Shown: in pieces, positions 49,160 through 58,065 of the stretch
How the letters are laid out: each line of letters begins with the position of its first letter
Position numbering within the stretch: the first letter of the stretch is position 1
Assembly (NCBI RefSeq): GCF_937900395.1
Contig: NZ_CALCDX010000151.1
Span: 1-64,000 of the forward strand
DNA: 64,000 nt
Direction of reading: 5' to 3'
DNA from: an uncultured Caulobacter sp.
GTDB taxonomy: Bacteria; Pseudomonadota; Alphaproteobacteria; Caulobacterales; Caulobacteraceae
Translations under genes and position numbers: made by a program
The notes under the pieces: generated by a model
Seen by the model: the letters and a program-made list of their open reading frames with translations, nothing else
Databases searched by the model: none
What the model was told of the DNA's origin: nothing

Positions 49160-50997
49160 CGCGCGCCCTCCGCGGGGGTGTCGCGCACGCTGAAGACCTG
49201 AAACATCCCCGCGTGCATGTGATAGAGCATGTGGCAGTGGAAGGCCCAGTCGCCGGTCTCGGCGGTGAAGTCGAAGCTGACGCGGCCGCCGGGCAGGACG
49301 ATGACGGTGTGCTTGCGCGGCATGTGGCCCGCCGGTCCGAAGGCCAGTTCGAAGAAGTGGCCGTGCAGGTGGATGGGGTGGGCCATCATGGTGTCGTTGA
49401 CCAGGGTGACCCGGACCCGCTCGCCGTGGCGGAAGGCGTAGGGCGGCGGCCTATCGCTGAACTTGCGCCCGTCAAACCCCCACATGAACCGCTCCATGTT
49501 GCCGGTCAGGTGAATCTCGAGGGATCGCTCCGGGGCGCGCGGGTCGGGATTCGGCTCGAGGGCCACCAGGTCGCGATAGACCAAGACCCGGTGGCCGACG
49601 CTTTCGAGGCCCTGGCCAGGCTCGCCGGTGCGATCCATCGGCATCGGCGCGATCGACTGCACGCCCGGACCGAGCCTGACCTGAGGCGCGTTGTCCGGAT
49701 TGCGCATGGACATGTCCATGCCGCCCTTGTCCATCTTGCCCATAACGTCGCTTCCGCGCTGGCGCGGCGGCGCCATGCCGGGCGCGGGGGTCGCGGCCTT
49801 GGCGCCCATGGCCGCGTGATCCATGCCGGACATGTCCGTGGAGCCATGGTCCATGCCCCCCATGTCCATTCCCTCCATATCCATGCCCATGTCGCGCATG
49901 GTGGTCAGCGGCCGCTCGCGCGGCGGCGGGACCTCGGCGCTCATGCCCAGCCGCGGCGCCAGGGTGGCGCGGCCCAACCCAGAGCGGTCGACCGACTCCG
50001 ACACGATCGTGAAGGCCTTGTCTTCGGCGGGCTGGACGATCACGTCATAGGTCTCGGCGTTGCCGATCTGGAACTCGTCGACCTCGACGGGCCGCACGTG
50101 CTGGCCGTCGGCGGCGACCACGGTCATGCGCAGCCCCGGGATGCGGACGTTGAAGACCGACTGGGCCGCGGCGTTGATGAACCGCAGGCGCACGCGCTCG
50201 CCGGGCGCGAACAGCGCCGTCCAGTTGTCCGCGGGGCCATGGCCATTGACCAGGAAGGTGTAGGCCGCGCCGGTGACGTCGGAGATGTCGGTCGGGTCCA
50301 TCAGCATCTTGGCCCAGTCCAGGCGCTCGGCCAGGGTCTGGTCCTTGCCGGCCAGAAGCCCAGCGAGGGTCTGGCGCTGGTAGTTGAATGCGCCGCTCTG
50401 CTGCTTGAGCTTCTTGAAGATCTGGTGCGGGTGCAGGCGGCTGAAGTCCGACAGCACCACGACGTGCTCGCGGTCGAAGGCCACCGGATCAGGACCGACC
50501 GGATCGATGATAATGGGCCCATAGTGGCCCATCTGCTCCTGCAGGCCCGAATGGCTGTGGTACCAATAGGTGCCCGCCTGGCGGACCTGGAATTCGTAGG
50601 TGAAGGTCTCGCCGGGCTTGACGCCCGGGAAGCTGACGCCGGGCACGCCGTCCATCTGGAAGGGCACGAGCAGGCCGTGCCAGTGGATCGAGGTGTCCTC
50701 GTCGAGCGTGTTGGTCACCGACAGGCGGACATGCTGGCCTTCCTTCAGCCGGATCAGCGGGCCAGGAACCGTGCCGTTGATCGTCACGGCGTGGCCGGCC
50801 TTGCCGTCGACCGTGATCGGCGTGTGGCCGATGGTCAGCTTGATGTCCTCGCCCGAAAGGGCGGCCGGCGCGCGGCCGGGATCGCCCGCCGCGCGCGCCC
50901 AGGACGGCAGCAGGCTCGCCAGGGTGGCGCCGCCGCCGAGGACGGCGAGCGATTGGAGAAAACGACGGCGATCGAAAGCCGCGCTGGATCGAAGCAT
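49156..50997 (-). CDS. copA: CopA multicopper oxidase, Met-rich
   Basis: This periplasmic multicopper oxidase oxidises Cu(I) in copper resistance. The 613-residue protein has a Tat signal (DRRRFLQSLAVLGGG) and the copper motifs IHWHG, TYWYHSHSG, HPIHLHGHFF and FHCHMLYHMHAGMF. A Met/His-rich tract (DMGMDMEGMDMGGMDHGSTDMSGMDH) typical of CopA and PcoA lies between domains 2 and 3. Its stop overlaps copB. A second copy without this tract lies at 61742-63430. It is downstream of the CnrYXH-like genes on the same strand. Confidence 0.95.
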   Translation of the reverse strand: MLRSSAAFDRRRFLQSLAVLGGGATLASLLPSWARAAGDPGRAPAALSGEDIKLTIGHTPITVDGKAGHAVTINGTVPGPLIRLKEGQHVRLSVTNTLDEDTSIHWHGLLVPFQMDGVPGVSFPGVKPGETFTYEFQVRQAGTYWYHSHSGLQEQMGHYGPIIIDPVGPDPVAFDREHVVVLSDFSRLHPHQIFKKLKQQSGAFNYQRQTLAGLLAGKDQTLAERLDWAKMLMDPTDISDVTGAAYTFLVNGHGPADNWTALFAPGERVRLRFINAAAQSVFNVRIPGLRMTVVAADGQHVRPVEVDEFQIGNAETYDVIVQPAEDKAFTIVSESVDRSGLGRATLAPRLGMSAEVPPPRERPLTTMRDMGMDMEGMDMGGMDHGSTDMSGMDHAAMGAKAATPAPGMAPPRQRGSDVMGKMDKGGMDMSMRNPDNAPQVRLGPGVQSIAPMPMDRTGEPGQGLESVGHRVLVYRDLVALEPNPDPRAPERSLEIHLTGNMERFMWGFDGRKFSDRPPPYAFRHGERVRVTLVNDTMMAHPIHLHGHFFELAFGPAGHMPRKHTVIVLPGGRVSFDFTAETGDWAFHCHMLYHMHAGMFQVFSVRDTPAEGAR

Positions 50998-51110
50998 GAC
51001 AGCCCTTTGACGATGACGCGCCGGCGGCAGGCCGTGAGGGACGGCCGCGACGCGATCTATAGGTGGCTACGCGCCAAACCGTCGCCCCCCTCGCCGGCGG
51101 GCGAAAAAAG

Positions 51111-51683
51111 TCAGGGATCGACCAGCCAGTCGGCCAGCCGCTTGCGGGCGCGATAGGCGCGCATCTCGATGGTCTTGACGCTGACGCCCAGGACCGCCGC
51201 GGCGTCCTGTTGTGAATAGCCTTCCAGATAGGTGAGGATCAGCGGCTCCTTGAGCTGGTCGGGCAGGCGCGCGATCGCCGCCTCCAGGCGCGACAGTTGT
51301 TCGGCGCGCAGACTCGCCGCCTCGGGGCCCGGCGCGGGGTCGGCGGGATCGGGCGCGCCTGGCGCGTCGATCGACCGCTCGCCCAGGATCAGCCGCCGAA
51401 CCAGCAGGCGACGCCCCCGGTCGCGGCACTTGTTCAGGACGATGGCCCGCATCCAGGCGCCGAACGGCCGGGTCGGATCATAGCGATCCAGCGCCTTCCA
51501 GGCGGCCACGAAGCTTTCCTGCACCACCTCGTGGGCGGCTTCGGAGTCGCCGACATGGCGCCGGGCGAAGGCGTGCAAGGCGCCCTTGTGACGCCGCATC
51601 AGCGTGCTGAAGGCGCGCTCGTCGCCGCGCGCCGCGCGCCTGGCCAGCGCGCCGTCCTCGTCCTCGCCAAGGCCGGCGGTCAC
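51111..51683 (-). CDS. ECF sigma factor, CnrH-like
   Basis: This 190-residue extracytoplasmic sigma factor has region 2 (AFSTLMRRHKGALHAFARRHVGDSEAAHEVVQESFVAAWKALDRYD) and region 4 (LPDQLKEPLILTYLEGYSQQDAAAVLGVSVKTIEMRAYRARKRL). It is preceded on the same strand by a periplasmic metal sensor and a short anti-sigma-like gene, with overlaps of a few bases. The order Y-X-H matches the cobalt/nickel cnr control unit. Control of the copper genes downstream is inferred from location. Confidence 0.85.
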   Translation of the reverse strand: MTAGLGEDEDGALARRAARGDERAFSTLMRRHKGALHAFARRHVGDSEAAHEVVQESFVAAWKALDRYDPTRPFGAWMRAIVLNKCRDRGRRLLVRRLILGERSIDAPGAPDPADPAPGPEAASLRAEQLSRLEAAIARLPDQLKEPLILTYLEGYSQQDAAAVLGVSVKTIEMRAYRARKRLADWLVDP

Positions 51684-52120
51684 GGCGTCTCGTTCGTGAG
51701 CGCCTCGCTGACGCGGCGGTCGAATTTGGCCGCCTGCTCGGGGGTCAGCACCTTACGCATCGCCAGGACGTGCTGGACCGTCTCCAGCTGCAGCGCCCCC
51801 ATGGCGACATGGAAACGCTCGACCGCGGCCTCGACCTCGGGCCCGTATTCGTGGCGCGCCTGGATGGCGGCGGCCAGTTGGGCGTTGGCCGCGCGCAGCT
51901 CGGCCTCCCGGGCGCGGCGACGCACGGCGAAATCCTGTTCGAGCGCCTCGAGCCGGCGATCCTGATCCGGGCTGAGCTTCAGCTCGTGGTGAACCATCTC
52001 GTGCAGCGACTGGGCGTGATGCATCGGCAAGAACCGGCCCGAGCCGAGCCAGCCGCCGGCGATCCCGGCCAGCAGCGCCAGGACGACGGTCAGGGCCGCC
52101 CCGCGCGAGATCCGGCGCAT
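51680..52120 (-). CDS. Periplasmic heavy-metal sensor, CnrX-like
   Basis: This 146-residue protein has an N-terminal membrane anchor (ALTVVLALLAGIAGGWLGSG), then a helical hairpin domain of the CnrX/NccX kind: HHAQSLHEMVHHELKLSPDQDRRLEALEQDF and ETVQHVLAMRKVLTPEQAAKF. The His/Met cluster near the start is a likely metal site. It sits between the anti-sigma-like and sigma genes and overlaps the latter. The metal cannot be told, but copper fits the context. Confidence 0.78.
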   Translation of the reverse strand: MRRISRGAALTVVLALLAGIAGGWLGSGRFLPMHHAQSLHEMVHHELKLSPDQDRRLEALEQDFAVRRRAREAELRAANAQLAAAIQARHEYGPEVEAAVERFHVAMGALQLETVQHVLAMRKVLTPEQAAKFDRRVSEALTNETP

Positions 52121-52121
52121 G

Positions 52122-52409
52122 TCAGCGCCCGCCGAGCAGGGTCGACGGCGCCAGGTGCGCGTCGACCGAAAACGCCGAGATCTCGGAGGGGGCGCGCGCG
52201 GCGGCGTTGGCCGCGAGACTGCCGCCGACCATGCCCAGGCCCAGGGCCGCCACCACCGAGGCCGCGCGCAGCGGCACGAGCGCGTTCGCCGCGCGCCGGC
52301 CGTCGCGCCAGCTGTCGATCCTGGCCCACACCTGGCCTTCCAGGCCGGGCAGCTGGGCGTGCGGCTGGCCCCGCAACGCCTCGAAAAGTTCGTCGAGCTG
52401 GTCGCTCAT
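52122..52409 (-). CDS. Small membrane anti-sigma-like protein, CnrY-position
   Basis: This 95-residue protein has a short cytoplasmic N-terminus (MSDQLDELFEALRGQPHAQLPGLEGQVWARI), one membrane helix (ASVVAALGLGMVGGSLAANA) and a short periplasmic end. Size and position before the sensor and the sigma gene match CnrY-type anti-sigma proteins. Sequence similarity alone would not prove it. It is the first gene of the minus-strand unit, 1 bp before the sensor. Confidence 0.65.
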   Translation of the reverse strand: MSDQLDELFEALRGQPHAQLPGLEGQVWARIDSWRDGRRAANALVPLRAASVVAALGLGMVGGSLAANAAARAPSEISAFSVDAHLAPSTLLGGR

Positions 52410-52863
52410 CGTCGATCCCCTGACTCTGCACGCCTACATACGCGGCCCGCGGTCCAACCCCTCACCTCAGGCGCGACGCGCCCCCGGGCCGGCCGTGCGT
52501 CCGGCGCACGACGCGGAGAAAAACCATATGCTGAAAACGTCCGCACGGATCCACAGGTGTTGGGCCGCTGGCGACGCTCGGGTGCGGGTGAAAGCCACGC
52601 ACGCCCCGGCCCCGCATGGCGATCGCCCCCCGGGGGGACGCGCCCGCGCCCAGGACGGCCGAGGTTCGGAGCGGCGCGATCGCCGCCGCGGCCTGGCGCC
52701 CCGTCGCGCGAGACGAGGGCCAAAACCTGCGCTTCGGAATCTACGTATTCCGACCCGGGACGTAGGACCCTAGTCCTGGACTCGAAGAACAACTTCTTCC
52801 CGTCGAAGATCAAACGGCGACGCATCTACTCATCTTCAAACCTATTCATCTAAGGAGTCAAAG
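52410..52863. promoter_or_regulatory. Divergent control region
   Basis: This 454-bp gap separates the sigma unit (minus) from the small exported-protein gene (plus). Its left half is GC-rich and shows no gene I support. It holds two inverted repeats: TCGGAAT/ATTCCGA (52734-52753, 6-bp spacer) and AGGAC/GTCCT (52764-52777, 4-bp spacer). The right end is less GC-rich and has TAAGGAG before the ATG at 52864. The binding proteins are unknown; the MerR or sigma genes nearby are candidates. Confidence 0.5.
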
Positions 52864-53217
52864 ATGATCAAGACGTCCGTCATCGCCGGCTTGGCCGGCA
52901 TCGCGATGCTCGTTGCAACGCCGGTTCTGGCGCAAGGGAGCGGCCACACCTTCTTCATGAAGGGCTCGATCGTCGCGAACGACAGCAACGGCACCGTGAT
53001 CTGCATCGGCAAGGCGGACGGCGCCGAGGTCGGCCAGACCCTGGAAGTCTACCGCGTCAAGCAGCTGCCGGGGCCCAACAAGGCCCCGCCGTCCTATCGG
53101 CGCGACCTCGTCGGGCACGTGAAGATCGACCACGTCTTCGACGACCACTTCGCCCATGTCACGGTCGCCGACGGTACGCCGGCCAAGCACGACATCGTCG
53201 AGCTGCGCAAGAACTGA
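52864..53217 (+). CDS. Small exported protein of unknown function
   Basis: This 117-residue protein has a signal peptide (SVIAGLAGIAMLVATPVLAQ) and a mature part with SHTFFMKGSIVANDSNGTVI-like beta structure and DHVFDDHFAHVTVADGTP. A TAAGGAG site precedes the ATG. It stands next to the MerR regulator and after the two inverted repeats, so it is probably metal-induced. I do not know the family. Confidence 0.65.
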   Translation: MIKTSVIAGLAGIAMLVATPVLAQGSGHTFFMKGSIVANDSNGTVICIGKADGAEVGQTLEVYRVKQLPGPNKAPPSYRRDLVGHVKIDHVFDDHFAHVTVADGTPAKHDIVELRKN

Positions 53218-53333
53218 GCGGGCGATCGGTTCGCCAGCGGCGGGATGGCCCACGCCGTCTCGCCGGAGCGACCGGCGCGCGCGCCCCTCCGCTGACCTTG
53301 GGCTTTCGTCCAACGAGCGAGGCGACGAGTATC

Positions 53334-53783
53334 ATGACGACCTTCAAGATCGGCGCGTTCGCCGCAGCCGCCGGCGTGCGGCGCGATACGATCCGGTACT
53401 ACGAGCGCACCGGCCTGCTGCGCGATCCGGGCAGGACCGGCGCCGGCTACCGTGTCTATGAGGACGCCGACCTCCTGCGGCTCCATTTCATCCGGGCCGC
53501 GCAGGAGCTCGGCTTCACGCTCGCCGAAACCGCCGACCTGCTCGCGCTTCAAGCCTCCGACACCGCCAAGGCGTCGGCGGTGCTGGAGATCACCCGCGAG
53601 AAGATCCGCGACGCCGAACGCCGCATTCAGCGGCTGTCGGATATCCGTGACGTGCTCAGCGCGCTGGCCGACGATTGCCCGATGGACGTGGCGGCCTCGG
53701 ACTGTCCGATCCTGGCCTTCCTCGCCGAAAGACGGGTCCGGCGGTCGGACGCCCGCGGCGACGCACCGCGGGAGGCGCTCTGA
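53334..53783 (+). CDS. MerR-family regulator, CueR-like
   Basis: This 149-residue regulator has the MerR winged HTH (FKIGAFAAAAGVRRDTIRYYERTGLLRDPGRTGAGYRVY), a dimerisation helix, and a C-terminal metal loop with Cys115 and Cys124 (DDCPMDVAASDCPIL). CueR has a similar CP...CPI loop with one residue fewer. Response to Cu(I), Ag or a related metal is inferred. The ATG at 53334 is chosen over an upstream frame. Confidence 0.8.
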   Translation: MTTFKIGAFAAAAGVRRDTIRYYERTGLLRDPGRTGAGYRVYEDADLLRLHFIRAAQELGFTLAETADLLALQASDTAKASAVLEITREKIRDAERRIQRLSDIRDVLSALADDCPMDVAASDCPILAFLAERRVRRSDARGDAPREAL

Positions 53784-53915
53784 CCCGCCCGGGCGCGCGG
53801 CGACACGTCAATCCTTGGCCGGCGACCTCGCCGGCTCCACCGCTCGCCCCTGGCGCGCCCGTCCGCGGCGAAGGCCATCGGTGTCGAGCCCATGATCTCC
53901 AGGGAGGAACTTGCC

Positions 53916-54296
53916 ATGATCGACATCCGCCACACACTTCGCGCGCCCATCCAGGCGCTTGTGATCGGCGCCGCGGCGCTCGCCCTCACCGCCTGCGGCG
54001 ACAAGGGCGCTGAGCCCCCGCCGCCCGCGGCCTCGGTCCAGGCCCCGGCCCCGTCGCCCGCCGCGGCCCCGGTCCCCAGCGCCGCCGATCCGGATCCCGG
54101 CGTCGGCGGCTCGACGGCGCCTTCGAACAACGCCGCCGGGCAACATGACGCCGATCACGACGCGGCGACGATGGAACGCCATCATCGTCAGGAGATGGAT
54201 CACCACGCCATGCGCCAGGGCGGCGCGGCCACGGGGACGACGCCCCAACCCGACGCCGCGCCGATGAGCCCATCGGCTCCGATGAAGGACATGTGA
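53916..54296 (+). CDS. His/Met-rich lipoprotein
   Basis: This 126-residue protein has a lipobox (LALTACGDKG). The mature part is low-complexity Pro/Ala with His and Met clusters (QHDADHDAATMERHHRQEMDHHAMRQ and SAPMKDM at the end). A GAGGAAC site precedes the ATG. It overlaps the reductase start by 4 bp and begins the redox operon. A copper-binding role in the periplasm is inferred. Confidence 0.7.
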   Translation: MIDIRHTLRAPIQALVIGAAALALTACGDKGAEPPPPAASVQAPAPSPAAAPVPSAADPDPGVGGSTAPSNNAAGQHDADHDAATMERHHRQEMDHHAMRQGGAATGTTPQPDAAPMSPSAPMKDM

Positions 54297-56212
54297 AGAC
54301 GAGGGCAAGCCCGATGCGCGGGACGACCAGCCGACAGGGATGGAGCTTGGGTCTGGCCGCCGCCTGCCTTCTGCTTTCGACGGCGGCCATCGCCCAGGAA
54401 GGCGACGAGCACGCGGCCCACCATCCGGGCGCGCAAGGCGGCGCGATGGCGGACGCCGGCGTCATGGGCGCCGCGCCGAGCCCCGCGGCAGCCGGCATGA
54501 GCGGAATGATGGACGAGATGATGGAGGGCGAAGGCGAGCATGGCGCCCGGCGCACGCCCTTCGTCTCACAACTGCTCGCCGCCCCGTCGCTCAGCGCCGA
54601 GGGGCGCAACCGGTTGATGGGCGAGGCCCAAGCGCGCGTGGAGCGCGGACTGGCCATGGCCGCCGAGGCCTCCGCCGCCGCGCGGTCCGAAGATCCGGCC
54701 GCCCGGGCGAGCGCGGCGCGGCGCCTGCGTGAAGCAAGCGACCTCTTCGCGAGCGGATCGGCCGCGCTCGCCGCCCTCGACCGCGGCGCGTCCCCGCAGC
54801 CGGCGGCAATCAGCTGGTTTCGGGATCAGATGAGCCTGGGCGCGCCGCCGCACGCGGCGCCGATCCGGTGGCTCGGCGTCTCGCCGCCCCATTTCATGCT
54901 GATGTTCGTCCTGGCGACGGTCAGCGCGATGCTGCTGGGCCTGCAGGTCGCGCGCCTGCGGCGGGTCCGCAAGATCGTCGACGCCGGCGGGTCGACGGCC
55001 CCCGCGCCCGCCCCGGCGACCGCGACGGCCTCGCCACGCCAGGCGGCGGCCGTTGAGCCGGGCGCTGAAACGCTCACGCCGAGCAACGCCGCGCCGCCCG
55101 CCGGGGCGTCGCTGCGCAAGCCCAGGAGCTGGTCTGGCCCGTTGCGGGTGGTCCAGATCGTGCGGGAGACGCCGACGATTCAGACCTTCCGGCTGGCCGA
55201 CCCGGCCGCCGATCGGCTGCCCTTCGATTTTCTGCCCGGCCAGTTTCTCCAGGTCGAGGTGGAGCCGGTGGATGGCAAGCCCTCGCGGCGATCCTACACC
55301 ATCGCCTCCTCGCCGACGCAGCGCGCCTATGTCGAGCTAACGGTCAAGCGCGAGGAGCAGGGCGTCGTGTCGTGCTTTCTGCACGACAAGGTCGCCGTCG
55401 GCGACCTGCTGAAGACGACGGGCCCCTTCGGCGCGTTCACCTTCACCGGAACCGACGCCGACAGCATCGTGCTGATCGCCGGCGGGGTCGGCATCACCCC
55501 CATGATGTCGGTCCTGCGCTACCTGACCGACACGGCTTGGTCGGGCGAGATCTTCTTCCTGTACGGCGCCCGTTCGACCGACGAATTCGTCTTCCGCGAG
55601 GAGCTCGAGCGGCTCGAGCGGCGGTTCTCCAATCTGCACGTGATGGCGGCCATGCGACGCTCGGCCGGCACGGTCTGGCTGGGGCCGCAAGGCCCGCTCA
55701 CCCGCCAGATGCTGCTCGACGCGGTCCCAGACATCGCCCGCCGCCGCATTCACATGTGCGGGCCGCCGGGCATGATGGCCGCGATGCGCCGGGAGCTGGC
55801 CGCTCTGGGCGTCCCGGACGCTCAACTTCACACCGAAGCCTTCGGGCCCGCGTCGCTGCCCGCCGACGCGGCCGAGCTCGAGGTCAAGGCGCCGCCCCCC
55901 GCGCCGTCATCCCCGAGCGTCGTCGCGCCCCCCACGCCGGCGGTCGCCGCGGCCACCATCACCTTTTCCGTGGCGGGCGTGTCGGCCCCGCTCCCCGCCG
56001 GCCAGACCGTCCTGGAAGCCGCGGAGGGCGCGGGGGTGGAAATCCCCTATGCCTGCCGCTCGGGTGAATGCGGCGTCTGCGTCACCCGGCTGATTTCGGG
56101 CGAGGTCACCATGGCGGTGGAGACCGGCCTGGATCCCGCCGACAAGGCCAAGGGCTACATCCTGGCCTGCCAGGCCAAGAGCACGGGCCAGCCGCTCGTG
56201 GTGGAGGCCTGA
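54293..56212 (+). CDS. Membrane-anchored FAD/[2Fe-2S] reductase
   Basis: This 639-residue protein of three parts has a signal or membrane start (GWSLGLAAACLLLSTAAIAQ) followed by a His/Met-rich periplasmic stretch (HHPGAQGGAMADAG, SGMMDEMMEGEGEH), then a membrane helix (FMLMFVLATVSAMLLGL). A cytoplasmic reductase follows with RRSYTIASSPTQ (FAD), IAGGVGITPMMSVLRYL and CGPPGMM (NAD(P)H), and the plant-type cluster CRSGECGVC. It would feed electrons to the membrane proteins that follow. The GTG at 54293 or ATG at 54314 may start it. Confidence 0.8.
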   Translation: MKTRASPMRGTTSRQGWSLGLAAACLLLSTAAIAQEGDEHAAHHPGAQGGAMADAGVMGAAPSPAAAGMSGMMDEMMEGEGEHGARRTPFVSQLLAAPSLSAEGRNRLMGEAQARVERGLAMAAEASAAARSEDPAARASAARRLREASDLFASGSAALAALDRGASPQPAAISWFRDQMSLGAPPHAAPIRWLGVSPPHFMLMFVLATVSAMLLGLQVARLRRVRKIVDAGGSTAPAPAPATATASPRQAAAVEPGAETLTPSNAAPPAGASLRKPRSWSGPLRVVQIVRETPTIQTFRLADPAADRLPFDFLPGQFLQVEVEPVDGKPSRRSYTIASSPTQRAYVELTVKREEQGVVSCFLHDKVAVGDLLKTTGPFGAFTFTGTDADSIVLIAGGVGITPMMSVLRYLTDTAWSGEIFFLYGARSTDEFVFREELERLERRFSNLHVMAAMRRSAGTVWLGPQGPLTRQMLLDAVPDIARRRIHMCGPPGMMAAMRRELAALGVPDAQLHTEAFGPASLPADAAELEVKAPPPAPSSPSVVAPPTPAVAAATITFSVAGVSAPLPAGQTVLEAAEGAGVEIPYACRSGECGVCVTRLISGEVTMAVETGLDPADKAKGYILACQAKSTGQPLVVEA

Positions 56213-56934
56213 TGCGCGAGCGCGGCGACATGGCCGTCGGCCTGCTTGTGGCCTTCCTGCTGCTCTTTCCGCTGGGCTACGTCCTGCACGTCGCGCCGCG
56301 CTTTCCCGGCAGCCTGGTCGGCGGCGTCATCGGCGTCGTCGCCGCCGTCCTCATGCTGCTGACCCTGCCCTATGTGGTGGTCAAGCACGTCAAGGCGGCG
56401 GAACGGTGGACAGGCCGGTTCGTCAGCAAGCCGACGCTGCTGGCCCTGCATGTGTATGCGGGCGTGCTGGCTCCGATCCTGGGGTTGGTTCATGCCGCCC
56501 ACAAGTTCGGCAGCCCCGTCGGCCTAACGCTGACCGGCCTTGTGCTGCTGACGGTCCTCAGCGGCTTCGTCGGCCGCTACCTGCTGGCGCAGACGGCGCG
56601 GGCCCTGCGCGGCCGCCGCTCCGAGCTGGCGTCCCTGCAAGCGGCGTATCTCCACCTACCGGCGCCCCCGGCGCCGACGGCGGCGGCCGTTGCGCTTTCC
56701 CGCTGGAAGCGGCTGTTCTTCGTCGCCGGCGAACCGCCGGCGCCGCCGCCCGATGGGGCCGAGGCCCTGGCCGCGGCCTTGGCCGACACCGAGTTCGCCA
56801 TCCGCGCGGAGGGTGCGACCAACCGGCTGTTGTCGCGTTGGCGGTGGCTGCACGCTGTCCTGGGGGCGCTGGTCTACCTGGTGCTGCTTTTGCACATCGC
56901 CGCGGCCATCTATTTCGGGCTGCGCTGGCTATGA
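56212..56934 (+). CDS. Four-TM membrane protein, probable b-type haem carrier
   Basis: This 240-residue protein has about four long hydrophobic helices and membrane His residues in LALHVYAGVLAPILGLVHAAHKF and WLHAVLGALVYLVLLLHIAAAIYF. Such pairs are suited to bind two haems, as in cytochrome b561-like proteins. Start and stop overlap the reductase before and the cytochrome after it. The haem call is from His pattern only. Confidence 0.65.
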   Translation: MRERGDMAVGLLVAFLLLFPLGYVLHVAPRFPGSLVGGVIGVVAAVLMLLTLPYVVVKHVKAAERWTGRFVSKPTLLALHVYAGVLAPILGLVHAAHKFGSPVGLTLTGLVLLTVLSGFVGRYLLAQTARALRGRRSELASLQAAYLHLPAPPAPTAAAVALSRWKRLFFVAGEPPAPPPDGAEALAAALADTEFAIRAEGATNRLLSRWRWLHAVLGALVYLVLLLHIAAAIYFGLRWL

Positions 56935-57647
56935 TGCGGGACCGCCTCCTCTACTGGATCTTTGTCGCCGCCGGCCTGGCGCTGCTGGGCGTCGCGGCGA
57001 TGATGCAGACAAGCGCGCCGCCCGGCGCCGGACCGGTGGCTCAGCTTGTCGCGCCAGGCCCCCTGTCGCCGGCCCACCAAGCCTTCGGCGCGCAGTGCGC
57101 CAGTTGCCACACGCCTCTCAAGGGCGTGGAGAGCAAGACCTGCGTCGCCTGCCACGCGAGCACCGATTTCGGAAACAAACAGTCGACCCAGTTCCATGCC
57201 CAGGCCAAGGAGTGCACGGCTTGCCACGTCGAGCACGAAGGCGCGCGCGCCATCGTGAAGATGGACCATCAGGCGTTGCTCGATCCGGCGGTGTGGCGAG
57301 GGCCGGCTGTTTCGCCACCCAATCCGCACGCCTTGCCGCCCGAAGCCGCGCTCAATTGCGCAAGCTGCCATTCCGTCCGCGATCCGCATCTGGGACTCTT
57401 CGGCCAGGACTGCGCCAGCTGCCACGCGACCAGCAGTTGGAAGGTTCCCAACTTCCGGCATCCGTCGGTCAGCTCGACGCAATGCTCGGAGTGCCACACC
57501 GCGCCGCCCAGTCATTTCATGGAGCACTTCAGCATGGTCTCCCAGCGCGCCGCCGGCTCCAAGGCGCGCGTCGAACAATGCTACGCCTGTCACACCACCG
57601 ACAGCTTCAACAACATCCGCCGCCGAGGCTGGTATGATCACCATTGA
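56931..57647 (+). CDS. Seven-haem cytochrome c
   Basis: This 238-residue protein has an N-terminal anchor (LLYWIFVAAGLALLGVAAMM) and seven CxxCH haem motifs: CASCH, CVACH, CTACH, CASCH, CASCH, CSECH, CYACH. It resembles cytochrome c3-like proteins. With the reductase and the b-type candidate it makes a likely path for electrons from NAD(P)H to the periplasm. It overlaps the DUF1622 gene. The acceptor is unknown; a metal or oxygen species is possible. Confidence 0.85.
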   Translation: MMRDRLLYWIFVAAGLALLGVAAMMQTSAPPGAGPVAQLVAPGPLSPAHQAFGAQCASCHTPLKGVESKTCVACHASTDFGNKQSTQFHAQAKECTACHVEHEGARAIVKMDHQALLDPAVWRGPAVSPPNPHALPPEAALNCASCHSVRDPHLGLFGQDCASCHATSSWKVPNFRHPSVSSTQCSECHTAPPSHFMEHFSMVSQRAAGSKARVEQCYACHTTDSFNNIRRRGWYDHH

Positions 57648-58035
57648 GTCCGGCTGGCTCAGCGCCTTCTTCAGGCTCGCGGTGATCATCCTCGAGCTGG
57701 CGGGCACGCTGACCATCCTCAGCGGCGCGGCGCTGGCGACGATCCTGTTCGCCCTGCGGGCCCGATCGGGCGACCGGGCCAAGGCCTATGGCGCGTTCCG
57801 GTCCGCCCTCGGCCGAAGCATCCTTCTTGGCCTCGAATTCCTGGTCGCCGGCGACATCGTCAAGTCGCTCGTCGTCAACCCGACCTTGGACGATCTCATC
57901 GTCCTGGCCGGTCTGGTCTTCGTGCGCACCTTCCTTAGCATCTCGCTCGGCGTCGAGATCAACGGCCACTGGCCCTGGGAGGACACGCGCATGGCCAGGG
58001 CCACGGGCCGCGAACCTTCCTCACCGCGGGTCTGA
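57634..58035 (+). CDS. DUF1622 membrane protein
   Basis: This 133-residue protein has three hydrophobic helices and the family line GRSILLGLEFLVAGDIVKSLVVNPTLDDLIVLAGLVFVRTFLSISLGVEING. DUF1622 proteins are widespread small membrane proteins without a known role. The start overlaps the cytochrome gene end by 14 bp, which ties it to the redox operon. Confidence 0.8.
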   Translation: MITIESGWLSAFFRLAVIILELAGTLTILSGAALATILFALRARSGDRAKAYGAFRSALGRSILLGLEFLVAGDIVKSLVVNPTLDDLIVLAGLVFVRTFLSISLGVEINGHWPWEDTRMARATGREPSSPRV

Positions 58036-58065
58036 CCAGACCCGCCCACCCGCCGGGAGATTGAC

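Noticed and set aside
49213..51156. A 647-residue plus-strand frame opposite copA
   Set aside because: It is the mirror of a strong CopA gene and shows no protein features.
52207..52773. Plus-strand frames in the control region before 52864
   Set aside because: They are Arg/Pro-rich GC shadows without a ribosome site or domain, and they overlap the anti-sigma-like gene.
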